A DNA stretch of 64,000 nucleotides from Iris pallida (taxonomy: Eukaryota > Streptophyta > Magnoliopsida > Asparagales > Iridaceae): the NCBI GenBank assembly GCA_029216955.1, contig JANAVB010002199.1, positions 15,066,523 to 15,130,522 of the forward strand. The letters are read 5' to 3'. The position numbers were made by a program, and so were the translations under genes. Positions 36,244-47,018 of this stretch are shown one piece after another. Position 1 is the stretch's first letter. The number at the start of each line of letters is the position of its first letter. The notes below the pieces were generated by a model. The model was not told where the DNA came from, searched no databases, and saw only the letters and a program-made list of their open reading frames with translations.

Positions 36244-36955
36244 GACAAATGTTAAAGGCTATCCCAAATTACTAAGGGCAATCATAATCTTTTTTTTTTT
36301 ACTAAGAGCAATCAAAATTGAACAAGTTTACTAAGGGCCACCGAGAAAAAAAAAATTGTGAAGCAATCCGCCATCCTCGACGAGGTCTTCCGTGCCCAAG
36401 GAGGTTCGTCCGGCCAAGGGGACGCCGTGGGGGAGGTGCCACGACGGCGTGCGGCTGCCGACGCCGCTGTGCGGGGCTGCAGCCGCCGGCTGCTGCTGCT
36501 GCTGTGAGGTGGGCGAGCTCCACCACCGTGGAGAAGGGACGGTTGGGTGATGGTGATGATGGAGAATGAGACTTTGGAGCTCCAGTGTTTGATAACAACT
36601 CCTCCTCCTCCTCCTCCTCCTCCCGCAACACCCTCCGCAGTACCTTCCGCCTCCCACCACCTTCCGCTGCAATCTACAGTAACTGCATGCTTACCTACAG
36701 TCATGTCTTCACTTCGGACTGCAGGCAAGTCCTGCAGTCACTGTAGATTGGAAGTTAAAAAAAAAATTGTCAATCGAGGACTGCAGGCAAGCACTGCAGT
36801 CTTGTATTCACTTTGGACTGCATGCAAGCCCTGCAGTCCTCGATTGACAGAAATGCGGTGGCCTTTAGTGTTTTCAAAATGGCAAACTTGTAAATTTTTT
36901 TAAATTTTTAAGTTTGTAGCCCTTAGTAATTTGGGAGTGGCCTTTGACATTTGCC
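36244..36955. mobile_element. Candidate Pack-MULE (9 bp TSD, GC-rich interior)
   Basis: The 9 bp duplication AATTTTAAG stands at 36235-36243 and 36956-36964. The inverted ends run GACAAATGTTAAAGGC / GGCAAATGTCAAAGGC and continue to CCCAAATTACTAAGGGC, about 37 bp in all. The TSD length and long ends fit Mutator-like elements. The interior 36360-36670 is strongly GC-rich and codon-like, with proline, alanine and arginine-rich frames, CTG/CTC triplet runs and a (CTC)n block. This contrasts with the AT-rich surroundings and suggests a captured gene fragment. No transposase is present. The source gene is not recognisable by eye. Confidence 0.78.
36768..36850. repeat. Hairpin with perfect 20 bp arms inside the Pack-MULE
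   Basis: TGTCAATCGAGGACTGCAGG at 36768-36787 is exactly complementary to 36831-36850. Inside and to the left the word GGACTGCAGGCAAG and its complement recur several times (36660-36760). The result is a cluster of CTGCAG-centred stems. Such a structure in transcribed RNA would be a strong hairpin. Confidence 0.85.
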
Positions 36956-37063
36956 AATTTTAAGGGACTTATAATGCAAACAAAACCCTAAGAAAATTTT
37001 AAAGTGATGTTAAATTGTTACTTTACATACACACAGAGTACACTTTCTTTATGTCATATATAC

Positions 37064-37070
<7 letters not shown>

Positions 37071-37121
<51 letters not shown>

Positions 37122-37245
37122 AGAGAGTATTTGCTGAGGCTTTGAGAGTGAGTATATATTGGCAAAGGAGACTCCTTTGGCTTTTGGGTTTTCCAAAGAA
37201 ACAAGAAGAAGTGATCAATAAAAGAGAGAGAGGGAAGAAACAAAA
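37071..37245 (+). other. Possible non-coding first exon of the TNP gene, with GA repeat
   Basis: A TATA-like CATATATACATATATA runs into a (GA)n tract (37071-37127), followed by purine-rich leader sequence and a good donor (AAAA then GTGAGTC) at 37246. The sequence after it is T-rich like an intron. The next convincing acceptor before a gene on this strand is TTAAGTTTCAG at 43114, just ahead of the TNP start. GA-rich leaders are common in plant genes. The pairing of this donor with that acceptor is inference. Confidence 0.4.
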
Positions 37246-37249
37246 GTGA

Positions 37250-38360
37250 GTCTTTCTCTGTCCTCCCTGTAGACCATTCTCTCTTCATTTTCTGAATTTT
37301 ATTGCACAATGGGTCACTATTAGATTTGCATATCATCATCACCATCCCTGAGTGGTTATGGAATCAAGTTTTAATTTTTGTTTGATGGGCATGTTGGTTT
37401 AGTTATTGGATTGTGGAAAGGAGCTTCCTTTTTTTTGAAATTCCATGGTGGAAATGTTCAGATCTGGTATGCTTTGGAAGACCCATCATTTTTTTTGTAC
37501 TTGTTGGCAATACTAGCAACTGGGGGTTTCCATTTGAGGCATAAATTTGAGATCTTGATAGGGATACAGTCAGAGAGAACAGTCTCAGATCTGGAAAAAA
37601 TTTACATTTTTTTGGAGCTCTGTTTTTTTTTTTTTTTGGATGAATTGGGTTTGAGATCCTAAACTTGCAAAAAGATCTTTTATAAATTCATATTTTTCTT
37701 CTTTTTCATAAAAAAAGAAGAAGAAAAGAAAGTATTTTGAGTTGGGACTATGAAAGTTTGATTCTTTCAGAAAGAATGCTAGATATGTGAGAGTATATAT
37801 ATATATTGTGGAAGTTTTTTTTTCCTCAATGTGAGCTTCTATTCAGGTTGAAATGAAGTACGCTTTGTTTTTTTTTGGGTGAACTTAATTTGTCTTTCGT
37901 TTATGTTGCACAAAGACACGTAATTTTATTATGGCATGACACGAACACGAAGACACGGACATAACATTTGCCGGCACTGGTGTATTTTGGAGTGATCGTG
38001 TCAACAGGACACGACACCAATTATATGTCCGTTCCTTATTCTTCATGTTGTTGGAATCCACTTTTCTTCCTCGAGGTTAATCCTCTAATTTCCTTAAGAG
38101 AATTTGGGGGTGATTCACCCTCTGCAAAAATGCTTTTCATTATTAAAAGCATAGATATTCCAATTGACGTCGGATGAAGACCTAGCGGAAAATAAGATTT
38201 GTATGAAATTTGGGATTTATGGAAATTTGGACGCGGAAGCGTGAACAACTACTATCAGTTTATCACAAATAATTTTAATAGAAATGCGAAAAGAATAATT
38301 ATGAATACCCTGTCTAGAATGACATGTAGATGGCGCCAACGCCGGGATAAGGAAATAAGC
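37250..38360. other. T-rich putative 5'UTR intron sequence
   Basis: Poly-T and TTTGGAT-type words without coding pattern are typical of plant intron DNA. A stretch at 37910-38030 has ACACGAAGACACGG words. No transposon ends are visible. Confidence 0.4.
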
Positions 38361-38362
38361 AA

Positions 38363-38825
38363 GGTTCAAAGTATCGGTATCGGAATCGATATCGGACCAT
38401 TCCTATGAGTATCGGGATCGGCAATATCGGCAGTATCGGCAGTTTCGGATCGGAGTATCGGATTTTTTATTTTCGGAAAGAAAACAATTATTAATAAATT
38501 ATTAACATTTTAGAAAATATATTTTATACATTTAGGCATAATTTTAAGTATTTTCAGTGTTGTTTAGTTTTGAAATTGAATGGCATAGTAGTCACCCTTG
38601 TCGATTGGTTTACATGAGATATATAAGTTTTCTTCTTTTGCAACCTTACTATACTTTTTGCCTTTGCTGATTGGTCTTTTTCGTTTAATTTTCTTTGCCG
38701 AATTAACCGGAAAAGAGACCTCCAATGTCGGTGTAGGTCAGTATCGGGTATCGGTTAGTATCGGAACAGGGCATGCCAAATCGTATCGGTATCGTCCGTT
38801 TCGGATCGGTATCGGCCGAAACTGC
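38363..38825 (+). repeat. TATCGG-rich dispersed repeat, copy 1
   Basis: It opens with runs of TATCGG and related hexamers, then a 300 bp AT-rich core (containing ATTTAGGCATAATTTTAAGTA), and closes with TATCGG runs and GGCCGAAACTG. The whole core is found again, inverted, at 49230-49742. No TSD was resolved. Confidence 0.75.
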
Positions 38826-39136
38826 AAACTATGGAAATAAGATAGAGATATGATTTAGGGTTTGGGGTTTTGGCATTAGGGGTGCAACTCGGGCGGGTTG
38901 GGTCGGGCTTGAGGTCAACCCGAGCCCAACCCGATGAATCATAAGCCTAGCCCGAGCCCAAGCCCGGCCCGACCTCGGGTTCAACATATAAAGTCCAAGA
39001 CCAAGCCCGGAGGATCGGGTTTGGCTCGGGTTGAACTCGGGTTGGGTCGGGTCCATCGGGTTTATCGGGTTCTAATATACTAACTGAAATAATTTTAAAC
39101 AAAAGTAATATTAAATAGCAATCAAGTCTTGATCAT

Positions 39137-42033
39137 TGTCACGCCCCAGAACCAGAATACTGGAGAGCGGGGGAATGACTCAGTCAGCTACGTATTACGG
39201 GTAGATGAATACCGTATAATACGATCAATGCTGTCTAACCAGACGAGGGGGGTGCATACTACATAAAGGTCTTACTATGGTCATTTCACATCTATTGTCT
39301 CAATCATTCAAGCAAGGAAACAGAAATAGAGAACATGTAAGATAAAGCAGTAAGGCGTCCCAAACGCTCAGTCAGAATGTTCTTGAGATCTGGCTTTACA
39401 AAATATAGCCAGATGATATAGCAAGTATACATAATTGTTATCAGCTACAGTCTGACTTAATTACAATCATGCAAAAGTAAGTACAAGACGATCCGACGAA
39501 CATGTCGGTGCCAAACGGCTAAGTATAAAGGTAAATAACAAAACGAGCGGTAAAGTATGGAACCCACTCGAGTCCTCCTGCAATCATGCCTCTAGTATTG
39601 ACCATCTTGGAGGTAGAAGTACGCTGGATCCTCGGGAACCGACTCTAAATCTGGCCATGCAAAACCAGAGAGGTTAGACCTCTAATAGCAAGTACCACAA
39701 GGAAGGACGATATGAAGGACATAAACCAGTAAGTAAAAGAATATAATAATAGATCTCTGCTTGCTACTAGGATTCACATCACATCACGACACTTCGAACC
39801 AACCTCCCAACCAAACAATGACAGAAGTTGGCCCGTCATGTCCTGACATTCTGATCATCCCAGTTAGGTAACAGAGTAGTACAGTACACAAACAAATCAT
39901 CTTGAACGGCCAATCAAATCCTACGGCTTGCTATTATGAGTCCCAAGTTATCATGGAATTATGCAAAAATAGGAATTTCCTCAGTTCTTACTATGTACGA
40001 GCAAGGCTAGTCTATCCAATCAATCAATTGCGCCAATCATGTAGTTAGACGAGTCCCAGCGGGACGCCCGCCGTTATAGCATGTACAATAATATAAGCAG
40101 ATACTGTTCCCTGCCCGTGTGACAGATTTACAGTATCTGTGGGAACCAGCCGGCCCGTCGGGCACTTAATAGTCCCAAGGGGGCTGCCATGTAAGAACTC
40201 GGAAATCCATTCTCTCCATGCCATCATTATTTTATTTAACTTAATAGTCTCTACGTTGAGTGAAGTTCCATGCCGTGGATCATGGTCGTTCAAATGAGTA
40301 CTTTCGTACGGGGTACGATATGCGCAACTCTACAACGATACCCGTGCGGCTAGGTTGTAGGTTTTACATAGCGTGATGCAACAATCAAATTAACCACGGA
40401 ATAATCATGCCTTGACCATAAAGTACACATGCTGTCTTTGTAAGATAAATAGATAATTAAATAATAAATAATTACTTTGAAGCCTGCATGTGCCTGTATG
40501 CCAATATTCGGGATCGGCTAATCGAGTACAATAGTTCATTACATGAACGTGTCTCATTCATTTCATTCAATAAGACGACTAGCCAGTCTCTTAGTTCCAA
40601 CTAGGAACGCATGATCAATTATTAGTCAATGTCACAATCATTATCAATGGTAACAAGGCATGAAAATCATCAATATTACATGGGGTCGGGTCCATAACTC
40701 CTCAGAATTAAGTTCTAGTCATACTGGGTATCCATGGATTAATCAAGACACATGACACATTCTACACAACAATCCATATTTACAATATTATCATGTCATG
40801 ATTTATCAAGTTCATGCAAAAAGGCGTAAGGATATAATAGAAGAATTATCATGCCAACATTAAATGAATAATTATAAGACAATTAAAACACCCAGGTCAA
40901 GAAGTCACGCCAACAAATCTATGCTAAGGCCAAAAGTTACGCAAGAAGTCTATGCTTAAGACCAACAAGTCACGCTAAGTCTAGCTGGGGTGAGCGTGGG
41001 AAATGGGCGTGAATAGTGAGCGTGAAAAGTGATACACGCTGGCAAGCGTGAGCGTGAAAAGTCACGCAAGCAAGCACAGCGTGAGCGTGAAGGGAAATTC
41101 ACGCAGACTCTAGTGAGCGTGAAAAGGTGACAAGAAATCTACGCACGCAAGGATGTGCGTGACTAAAATACACGCACGCTCATGGATGTGTGCGTGACTG
41201 AAAATACACGCACGCTCATGAGAACGTTAGCGTGACTAAAAATACACGCAGACACGTACAGACGTGTGCGGGACTGAAAATACACGCAGACACGTACAGA
41301 CGTGTGCGGGACTGAAAATACACGCAGACACGTACAGACGTGTGCGTGACTGAAGATACACGCAAACACGTAAAGACGCGTGCGTGACTGGGCTGATGTT
41401 TTACGCGAGCACGTAAGAACGTGTGCGTACAACATTTCCCGAACTCCAAGTACTATGGAGCCTTCGCTCCAGTGCCAGAGAAATACACCCAAAGTTGATG
41501 GACTAAGAACCCATGAACAGCCGAAATACTACAACTTAGATCTAGAGAAAACCAGCCGGAGAAATCAAAAATGCTAAGAACTAATCTCTCTTGGAATCAC
41601 GAGAAGAAGGCAAATGAACCATAAAAATGGGTGATTGAGAAGCAAGTTTGCACTTGCCTTCTCCTGATGCTGGTAGGTGGTGGGGAGTAATGAGAGGAAG
41701 AAGAAGTAATGGTGAGAATGAAGTAATGAGGAGAGAGAAAGAGATGGAAGCTTTAAATAGGGGGAGTGGTGGTAGGTGGGGTGTTGGGCCGGGTTTAAGG
41801 GGATCCAGCAAACCGAAACCCAATAACACTAAAGCAGCAAATAAAATGCAGGTAATAAAATTGCAGAAAATAAAATTTGTAGGAAATTAATTAACATGAA
41901 AATTTAAGAGCAGATAATTAATTAACATGAAACTAAAGGAATTTAAATACAGAATAATACATGATAAATACTAAATAAATACACCCGAGTTATACATATA
42001 TAAAAATACGCATTCCGGGAACGGGGAGTGACA
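39137..42033 (-). mobile_element. Solo LTR, family B, minus strand, inside the hAT element
   Basis: It begins TGTCACGCCCCAGAACC and ends ACGGGGAGTGACA. The TSD is ATCAT (39132-39136 and 42034-42038). The length is 2897 bp, and the empty site is preserved in the second hAT unit near 42470. It carries the family motif GGCGTAAGGATATAAT at about 40823 and a GCGTG/CACGC minisatellite beside it. There is no internal region. Confidence 0.93.
40900..41430. repeat. GCGTG/CACGC minisatellite with 38 bp higher-order unit
   Basis: GCGTGA and CACGC words recur irregularly from 40900. From about 41154 to 41430 they settle into about seven units near 38 bp, of the form GTGTGCGGGACTGAAAATA followed by CACGCAGACACGTACAGAC. 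Each unit can fold on itself through GTGCG/CGCAC and ACGT words. The array occupies the same LTR slot as the TGCGCA array at 18916. Confidence 0.85.
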
Positions 42034-42130
42034 ATCATTACAAAATACAGACTAAAATAAGATTTTGGATAAAGAGTTGAAGAGTTTGGGTGAAGAAGTT
42101 TAGGAGTTAAACTTTTTATTTAAAATGTAT

Positions 42131-42184
<54 letters not shown>

Positions 42185-42565
42185 GGGTTTCGGGTTCCTC
42201 GGGTAACCCGACATATGAACCCGAGCTCGAACCCAAGTATCTTCAACCCTAACCCAATCCATTAACGGGTTTACCCGATCGGGCTCGGGTTTAGCCCGGC
42301 CCGACCTCGGGTTCAACATATAAAGTCCAAGACCAAGCCCGGAGGATCGGGTTTGGCTCGGGTTGAACTCGGGTTGGGTCGGGTCGGGTCCATCGGGTTT
42401 ATCGGGTTCTAATATACTAATTGAAATAATTTTAAACAAAAGTAATATTAAATAGCAATCAAGTCTTGATCATTACAAAATACAGACTAAAATAAGATTT
42501 TGGATAAAGAGTTGAAGAGTTTGGGTGAAGAAGTTTAGGAGTTAAACTTTTTATTTAAAATGTAT

Positions 42566-42613
<48 letters not shown>

Positions 42614-42752
42614 GGGTTTCGGGTTCCTCGGGTAACCCGACATATGAACCCGAGCTCGAACCCAAGTATCTTCAACCCTAACCCAATCCATTAACGAGTT
42701 TACCCGATCGGGCTCGGGTTTAGCCCGCCCAAGTTGCACCCCTATTTGGCAT

Positions 42753-43114
42753 TGCAACCAGATTTCTCATTTTTTTCAATTCTTCGATTCATAACTTCTG
42801 AACTTAGAGACTATTGAAAGAAGATAAAAGAATTCTCTAAATACTTAGATGAGTCAATTCCTGACAAATCCTAACCAAACCCTAACCAATTCAAGGGCTA
42901 AAAGATTAACTAAAAATTCCAAATTGTTCGTCATCACAGATTACTTGGAAATCGCCTCTCTCTATTGGTTATGGAGTGCTTGCCTTTCGAAATTTCCCCT
43001 TTTTTTTCCTAACAATTTCATAGTTCATGGGAATTGTAATCTTAACTTAATTATTGGATCTCATTTTCTGTATTTGCTGTGATGTATTAACTGGATTCAA
43101 CATTTAAGTTTCAG
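42753..43114 (+). other. End of putative TNP 5'UTR intron
   Basis: AT-rich DNA without ORFs ends in a pyrimidine-rich stretch and the acceptor TTAAGTTTCAG at 43114. It lies directly after the hAT element. Confidence 0.45.
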
Positions 43115-43221
43115 ATGAGGTCTTGAAGTCTAGAATGCATGGGAGTTCAAACATTCTGAGAGCTGGATATTGCATGAAGATGGATATATATGGAGCTTCA
43201 ACAAGAAAGCTCCAATCTTGA
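43115..43221 (+). promoter_or_regulatory. Two upstream ORFs before the TNP start
   Basis: A four-codon uORF (ATG AGG TCT TGA) is at 43115-43126. A 28-codon uORF at 43135-43221 begins MHGSSNILRAGY and ends TGA. The second is in another frame and overlaps the main ATG at 43190 by about 30 nt. If translated, these uORFs would reduce initiation at the receptor-like protein, a common control in plant defence and regulatory genes. Initiation at them is inferred from sequence only. Confidence 0.5.
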
Positions 43222-46123
43222 GGCTCTGTCTTCCTCAAGGCACTTCTCCTCTTCCTCCTCCGCATTCGTCTCGGCAAGTCAGTCCCCTTTCTTCTCTCCT
43301 CGATCACCTCAGGCTCGCGGATCGAATAGCCTTACTGTAAATGGATTTCCCCTCAGTAACACCGTAATCGTCAGACAGCCGGATGATCCTTCGTCGAATG
43401 TCAAATTCGTGACATCCGATGAATCACTGGCCCCGAGTTTTTGCCCGTCCGCCAGTTTCGAGCCCGCAGAGGCGTTTTCTCGGGATTTTGGCTCCCCTTG
43501 CAATGGCATTTGCAGCAGCTCGTCGAATCACAGCCAGGCACGGAGGGAGAAGCCGAAGAGATCCTGTAGAAGCCAAGAGAAGCTTTCGTGTGCTCGGCCT
43601 TCACCTTCAGTTCCTTCCACCAGCAGGCTGAGGAGCTGGGACGTCTACATCGGATTTCATGGACGGAAGCCTTCCTTGCTGAGGTTTGCCAACTGGCTTC
43701 GCGCCGAGCTGGAGCTTCAAGGGATAAGCTGTTTCGCGTCGGACCGGGCCCGGTGCAGGAACTCCCGGAGCCACGACATGGTCGAGAGGGCGATGCGTGC
43801 TTCCTCCTTCGGGGTGGTGATCCTGACGAAGAAGTCGTTCGCGAATCCTTACACGATAGAGGAGCTTCGGAGTTTCCTGGGCAGGAAGAACCTGTGCGTG
43901 ATTTTCTTCGACTTGGGGGCCGCCGATTGTCTCGCTAGAGACATAATCGAGAGGAGGGGGGAGCTGTGGGAGAGACACGGAGGCGAGCTGTGGGTACACT
44001 ACGACGGGTCGGAGACGGAATGGAGGGAAGCGGTCGAGGGGCTCTCTAGGGTTTCGGATTGGCAGCTGGAGGCCTATGGGGGCAACTGGAGGGACTGCAT
44101 ATCAAATGCTGTGCTTCTTTTGGCTACGAGGTTAGGGAGGAGGAACGTGGTGGAGAGGGTGAGCAGATGGAGGGAGACGGTGGAGAAGGAGGGGTTTCCT
44201 TTTCCCCGGAACGAAGATTTCGTCGGTCGGAAGAAGGAGCTCTCGGAGCTGGAGCTCATCTTGTTCGGCGACGTCAGCGGAGACGGGGAGAGGGACTACT
44301 TCGAGCTCAAGACGAGGCACAGGAGGAAGAGCTCGTTGGGTGGGCGGTGCAAGAACGCAAAGGATCAGCAATCGGAGAGCGGCAGCAAAGGGAAGGAGCC
44401 AGTCCTGTGGAAGGAGTCCGAGAAGGAGATCGAGATGCAGAGGGTGGGGGGGAGCCCGCAGAGGCAGCTCCGCTCCCTGAGGTCGAAGAACGGAGCCGGT
44501 TATGGCCGGAGGAAGAGGTCGATGAGGATACTGTACGGGAAGGGCATCGCTTGCGTTTCTGGCGACTCGGGCATTGGCAAGACCGAGCTCGTCCTGGAGT
44601 ACGCTTACAGGTTCTCCCAGAGGTACAAGACGGTCCTGTGGGTGGGAGGCGAGGCTAGATTCGTCCGTCAGAACTACTTGAACCTCTGCGGCTCTCTCGA
44701 ACTCGACCTTGGCGTCGACGACCACCCTCTCGAGAAGGGGAAAGCGAAGTGTTTCGAGGAGCAGGAGAAGGACTCTGTAGCCAGAGTCCGGAAGGAGCTC
44801 ATGCGTGACATCCCGTACCTGGTCGTGATCGATAATCTGGAGAGCGAGACGGACTGGTGGGATCGGAAGGGCGTCATGGACCTCCTCCCTCGCTTCGGCG
44901 GAGAAACCCACTTCATAATCACCACCCGCCTCCCCCGTGTCATGAACTTGGAGCCCATGAAGCTCTCCTACTTGTCCGGCACGGAGGCATTGTCGTTGAT
45001 GAAGGGAGGAGTGAAGGACTACCCGATCGCAGAGATCGACGCTCTTAGGGTCATCGAGGAGAAGCTTGGCAGGCTTACACTGGGTCTCGGTATCGTAGGG
45101 GCGATCCTCTCCGAGCTCCCGATAACTCCGAGTAGGCTCCTCGACACCGTGAACCGTACGCCATTGAGGGTTCCTACATGGAGTGACAGAGAAGTGGTTA
45201 CGTTGAGACGACACCCGTTCCTAGTTCAGCTCTTGGATGTCTGCCTTTCTATTTTCGACCATGCCGACGGCCCGAGGAGTTTGGCAACCAGAATGGTCCA
45301 GGTGAGCGGCTGGTTCGCTCCAGCTCCGATCCCGGTATCGCTCTTGGCTCTGACGGCACACAAGGTCCCGAAGAAGCACAAGCGCACTCGCGTCTGGGCG
45401 AAATGGGTCGACACGATGACGTGCAGATCGCACACGAGGCGATCCGAGGCAGAAGCGTCCTCTATGTTGACGAGGTTCGGGATTGCGAGGAGCAGCACGA
45501 GACCGGACTGCGTCCACTTCCACGAGATCGTCAAGGCGTACGCCCGCAAGCGAGGAGCCACCAGAGTCGCCCAGGCCATGGTGCAAGCCGTCTGCCTCCG
45601 AGGCTCGATATCCCAGTATCCGGAGCACCTGTGGGCCGCCTGCTTCCTGCTGTTCGGGTTCGGGAACGATCCGGTGATCGTCGACCCGAGCCCGTCGGAG
45701 CTCATACTGTACGTGAGGCGTGTGGTCCTGCCGCTCGCCATCCTCACCTTCATAACCTTCTCCCGGTGCGGTGCGGCACTGGAGCTCCTGAGGCTCTGCA
45801 CCGACGCGCTGGAGCTTGCGGCGGAGTCCATGGTATCGAGAGCGGAGAAGTGGCTCGCCCGGCCGTTCTGCTGCCTGAGGCCGGGCCAGTCCGATGCGCA
45901 GTACACCTATCTGTGGCAGGAGCTGGCGTTGGTGAAGGCCACCGTACTCGAAACGAGGGCGAAGCTGATGCTCAGAGGGGGGCAGTACGACGCCGGGGAC
46001 GACCTCGTAAGGAAGGCCATCTTCATCAGGACTTCGATATGCGGCGAGCATCACCCGGACACGGTGTCGGCTCGCGAGACACTCGGGAAGATCACCAGGC
46101 TTCTTACAAACATTCAGGGTTGA
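43190..46123 (+). CDS. TIR-NBARC-TPR protein of the conserved TNP (XTNX) class
   Basis: This is one uninterrupted frame of 977 aa, close to the length of Arabidopsis members such as At5g56220. The N-terminus is Ser/Pro-rich (about 1-145). A TIR domain covers about 149-310 (SWDVYIGFHGRKPSLL, CFASDRA), and YTIEEL holds the position of the TIR catalytic glutamate. The NB-ARC part has a P-loop GDSGIGKTE near 458, LVVIDNLE (Walker B) near 544 and ITTR near 577. The C-terminus (about 925-977) has a TPR-like repeat with GEHHPDTVSARETLG. TNP proteins occur in both monocots and dicots, unlike TIR-NB-LRR receptors, and have been linked to TIR NADase-type cell death. A physiological role here is inferred. 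The GC-rich CDS stands out from AT-rich flanks, so long antisense frames over it are shadows. The ATG at 43190 is chosen because MELQQESS is a family-like start. Confidence 0.94.
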   Translation: MELQQESSNLEALSSSRHFSSSSSAFVSASQSPFFSPRSPQARGSNSLTVNGFPLSNTVIVRQPDDPSSNVKFVTSDESLAPSFCPSASFEPAEAFSRDFGSPCNGICSSSSNHSQARREKPKRSCRSQEKLSCARPSPSVPSTSRLRSWDVYIGFHGRKPSLLRFANWLRAELELQGISCFASDRARCRNSRSHDMVERAMRASSFGVVILTKKSFANPYTIEELRSFLGRKNLCVIFFDLGAADCLARDIIERRGELWERHGGELWVHYDGSETEWREAVEGLSRVSDWQLEAYGGNWRDCISNAVLLLATRLGRRNVVERVSRWRETVEKEGFPFPRNEDFVGRKKELSELELILFGDVSGDGERDYFELKTRHRRKSSLGGRCKNAKDQQSESGSKGKEPVLWKESEKEIEMQRVGGSPQRQLRSLRSKNGAGYGRRKRSMRILYGKGIACVSGDSGIGKTELVLEYAYRFSQRYKTVLWVGGEARFVRQNYLNLCGSLELDLGVDDHPLEKGKAKCFEEQEKDSVARVRKELMRDIPYLVVIDNLESETDWWDRKGVMDLLPRFGGETHFIITTRLPRVMNLEPMKLSYLSGTEALSLMKGGVKDYPIAEIDALRVIEEKLGRLTLGLGIVGAILSELPITPSRLLDTVNRTPLRVPTWSDREVVTLRRHPFLVQLLDVCLSIFDHADGPRSLATRMVQVSGWFAPAPIPVSLLALTAHKVPKKHKRTRVWAKWVDTMTCRSHTRRSEAEASSMLTRFGIARSSTRPDCVHFHEIVKAYARKRGATRVAQAMVQAVCLRGSISQYPEHLWAACFLLFGFGNDPVIVDPSPSELILYVRRVVLPLAILTFITFSRCGAALELLRLCTDALELAAESMVSRAEKWLARPFCCLRPGQSDAQYTYLWQELALVKATVLETRAKLMLRGGQYDAGDDLVRKAIFIRTSICGEHHPDTVSARETLGKITRLLTNIQG

Positions 46124-46600
46124 TCAAGACTTTAGTTTCCTAGTCGGTATATTATTCTTTCATGTGTTTTCAAATTAGAGTCACACATATGTGTTAGCAT
46201 GTAATAATGTTGTTAGTTCTTTTTTTGTAGCTCTAATTTAGATTTTGTTTCACTTCCAGTTTTGGGACTTGTAGGAACTGATACTACTGATTTAGAAACC
46301 TTTCTTCTTTTGAAAGTGTGATGCTTATGTTCCAAAGAAAATGTGTGGAGTCATTCTTGAAATTTTGTTGAATGATGCAAATGTACTGAGAACAAGAAGT
46401 TGCTTATGTTCTATTGATGGGTCCATATAACCCAAACTCTGTTTTCAAAACTTGTGGCTGTGTTGTACTCTTTTAATGTGTGTACAAGTATGCTTCGGTA
46501 GGGATTCATCATTCATGTGTGTATTTCATGGAAACGTGTACTGTAAGAACCATACAACAATAAAATCCTTCGATTCCTGGAAAAGGAAAAAAGAAGAAGA
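46124..46600 (+). terminator. TNP 3'UTR and poly(A) signal
   Basis: AATAAA at 46559-46564 lies about 435 bp after the stop codon, in T-rich sequence with TGTGT words typical of plant far-upstream elements. No other gene-like signal occurs before the tRNA. Confidence 0.5.
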
Positions 46601-47018
46601 GAGGTTACACTAAGTCTTGAGCTAGCCAATGTAAAATCTTGAGCTAGCCAATGTCATTTAGAATAAGTATCGATACACCACAAACACTCCAAAATAAGTA
46701 TCGTCTCCATGTTGCAATGTTATTATCATGTCGTGTCTTATATGTGTCTCCGTGTCTCTATGCTCTGTAGTGTCATGTTGTATTTGTGTCCATGCAACAT
46801 AGATTTGTATTGCCAATTTAAAATATTGTCAAATCTCGTGAAATAACAACATAGATAATACCAAAAACTGGAGAGAGAACTTCTTGTTGATGATAACACT
46901 AAAATCCCTTTTGTCATTACAGAATAGATCATAAATTAGGAATGTAGCAAGCAATCCAATACTTGTTCATTATTGTATTATATATAAATATTCCTAGAAG
47001 TAAAGGATTTCACCCAAA

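Larger units (their letters stand above)
38877..42744. mobile_element. Non-autonomous hAT element with tandem duplication and nested solo LTR
   Basis: TTTGGCAT flanks it at 38869-38876 and 42745-42752. The ends are TAGGGGTGCAACTCGGGCG and AAGTTGCACCCCTA, the hAT TAGGGGTG type. Without the nested LTR it is about 970 bp. Most of that is two tandem copies of a unit of about 430 bp, built of CGGGTT/AACCCG words, a middle ending CTTGATCATTACAAAATACAG, and a (TA)n run (42131-42178 and 42571-42608). The first copy is broken by the LTR at 39137, and the second shows the empty site. Confidence 0.88.

Noticed and set aside
36302..36728. Ala/Pro/Arg-rich frames inside the Pack-MULE as an intact gene
   Set aside because: All frames are short, several overlap in different phases, and the region is cut by triplet repeats and hairpins; at most a captured fragment.
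44132..45214. 360-codon antisense frame across the TNP gene
   Set aside because: It is a shadow of a GC-rich, well-conserved sense CDS with recognisable TIR and NB-ARC motifs.
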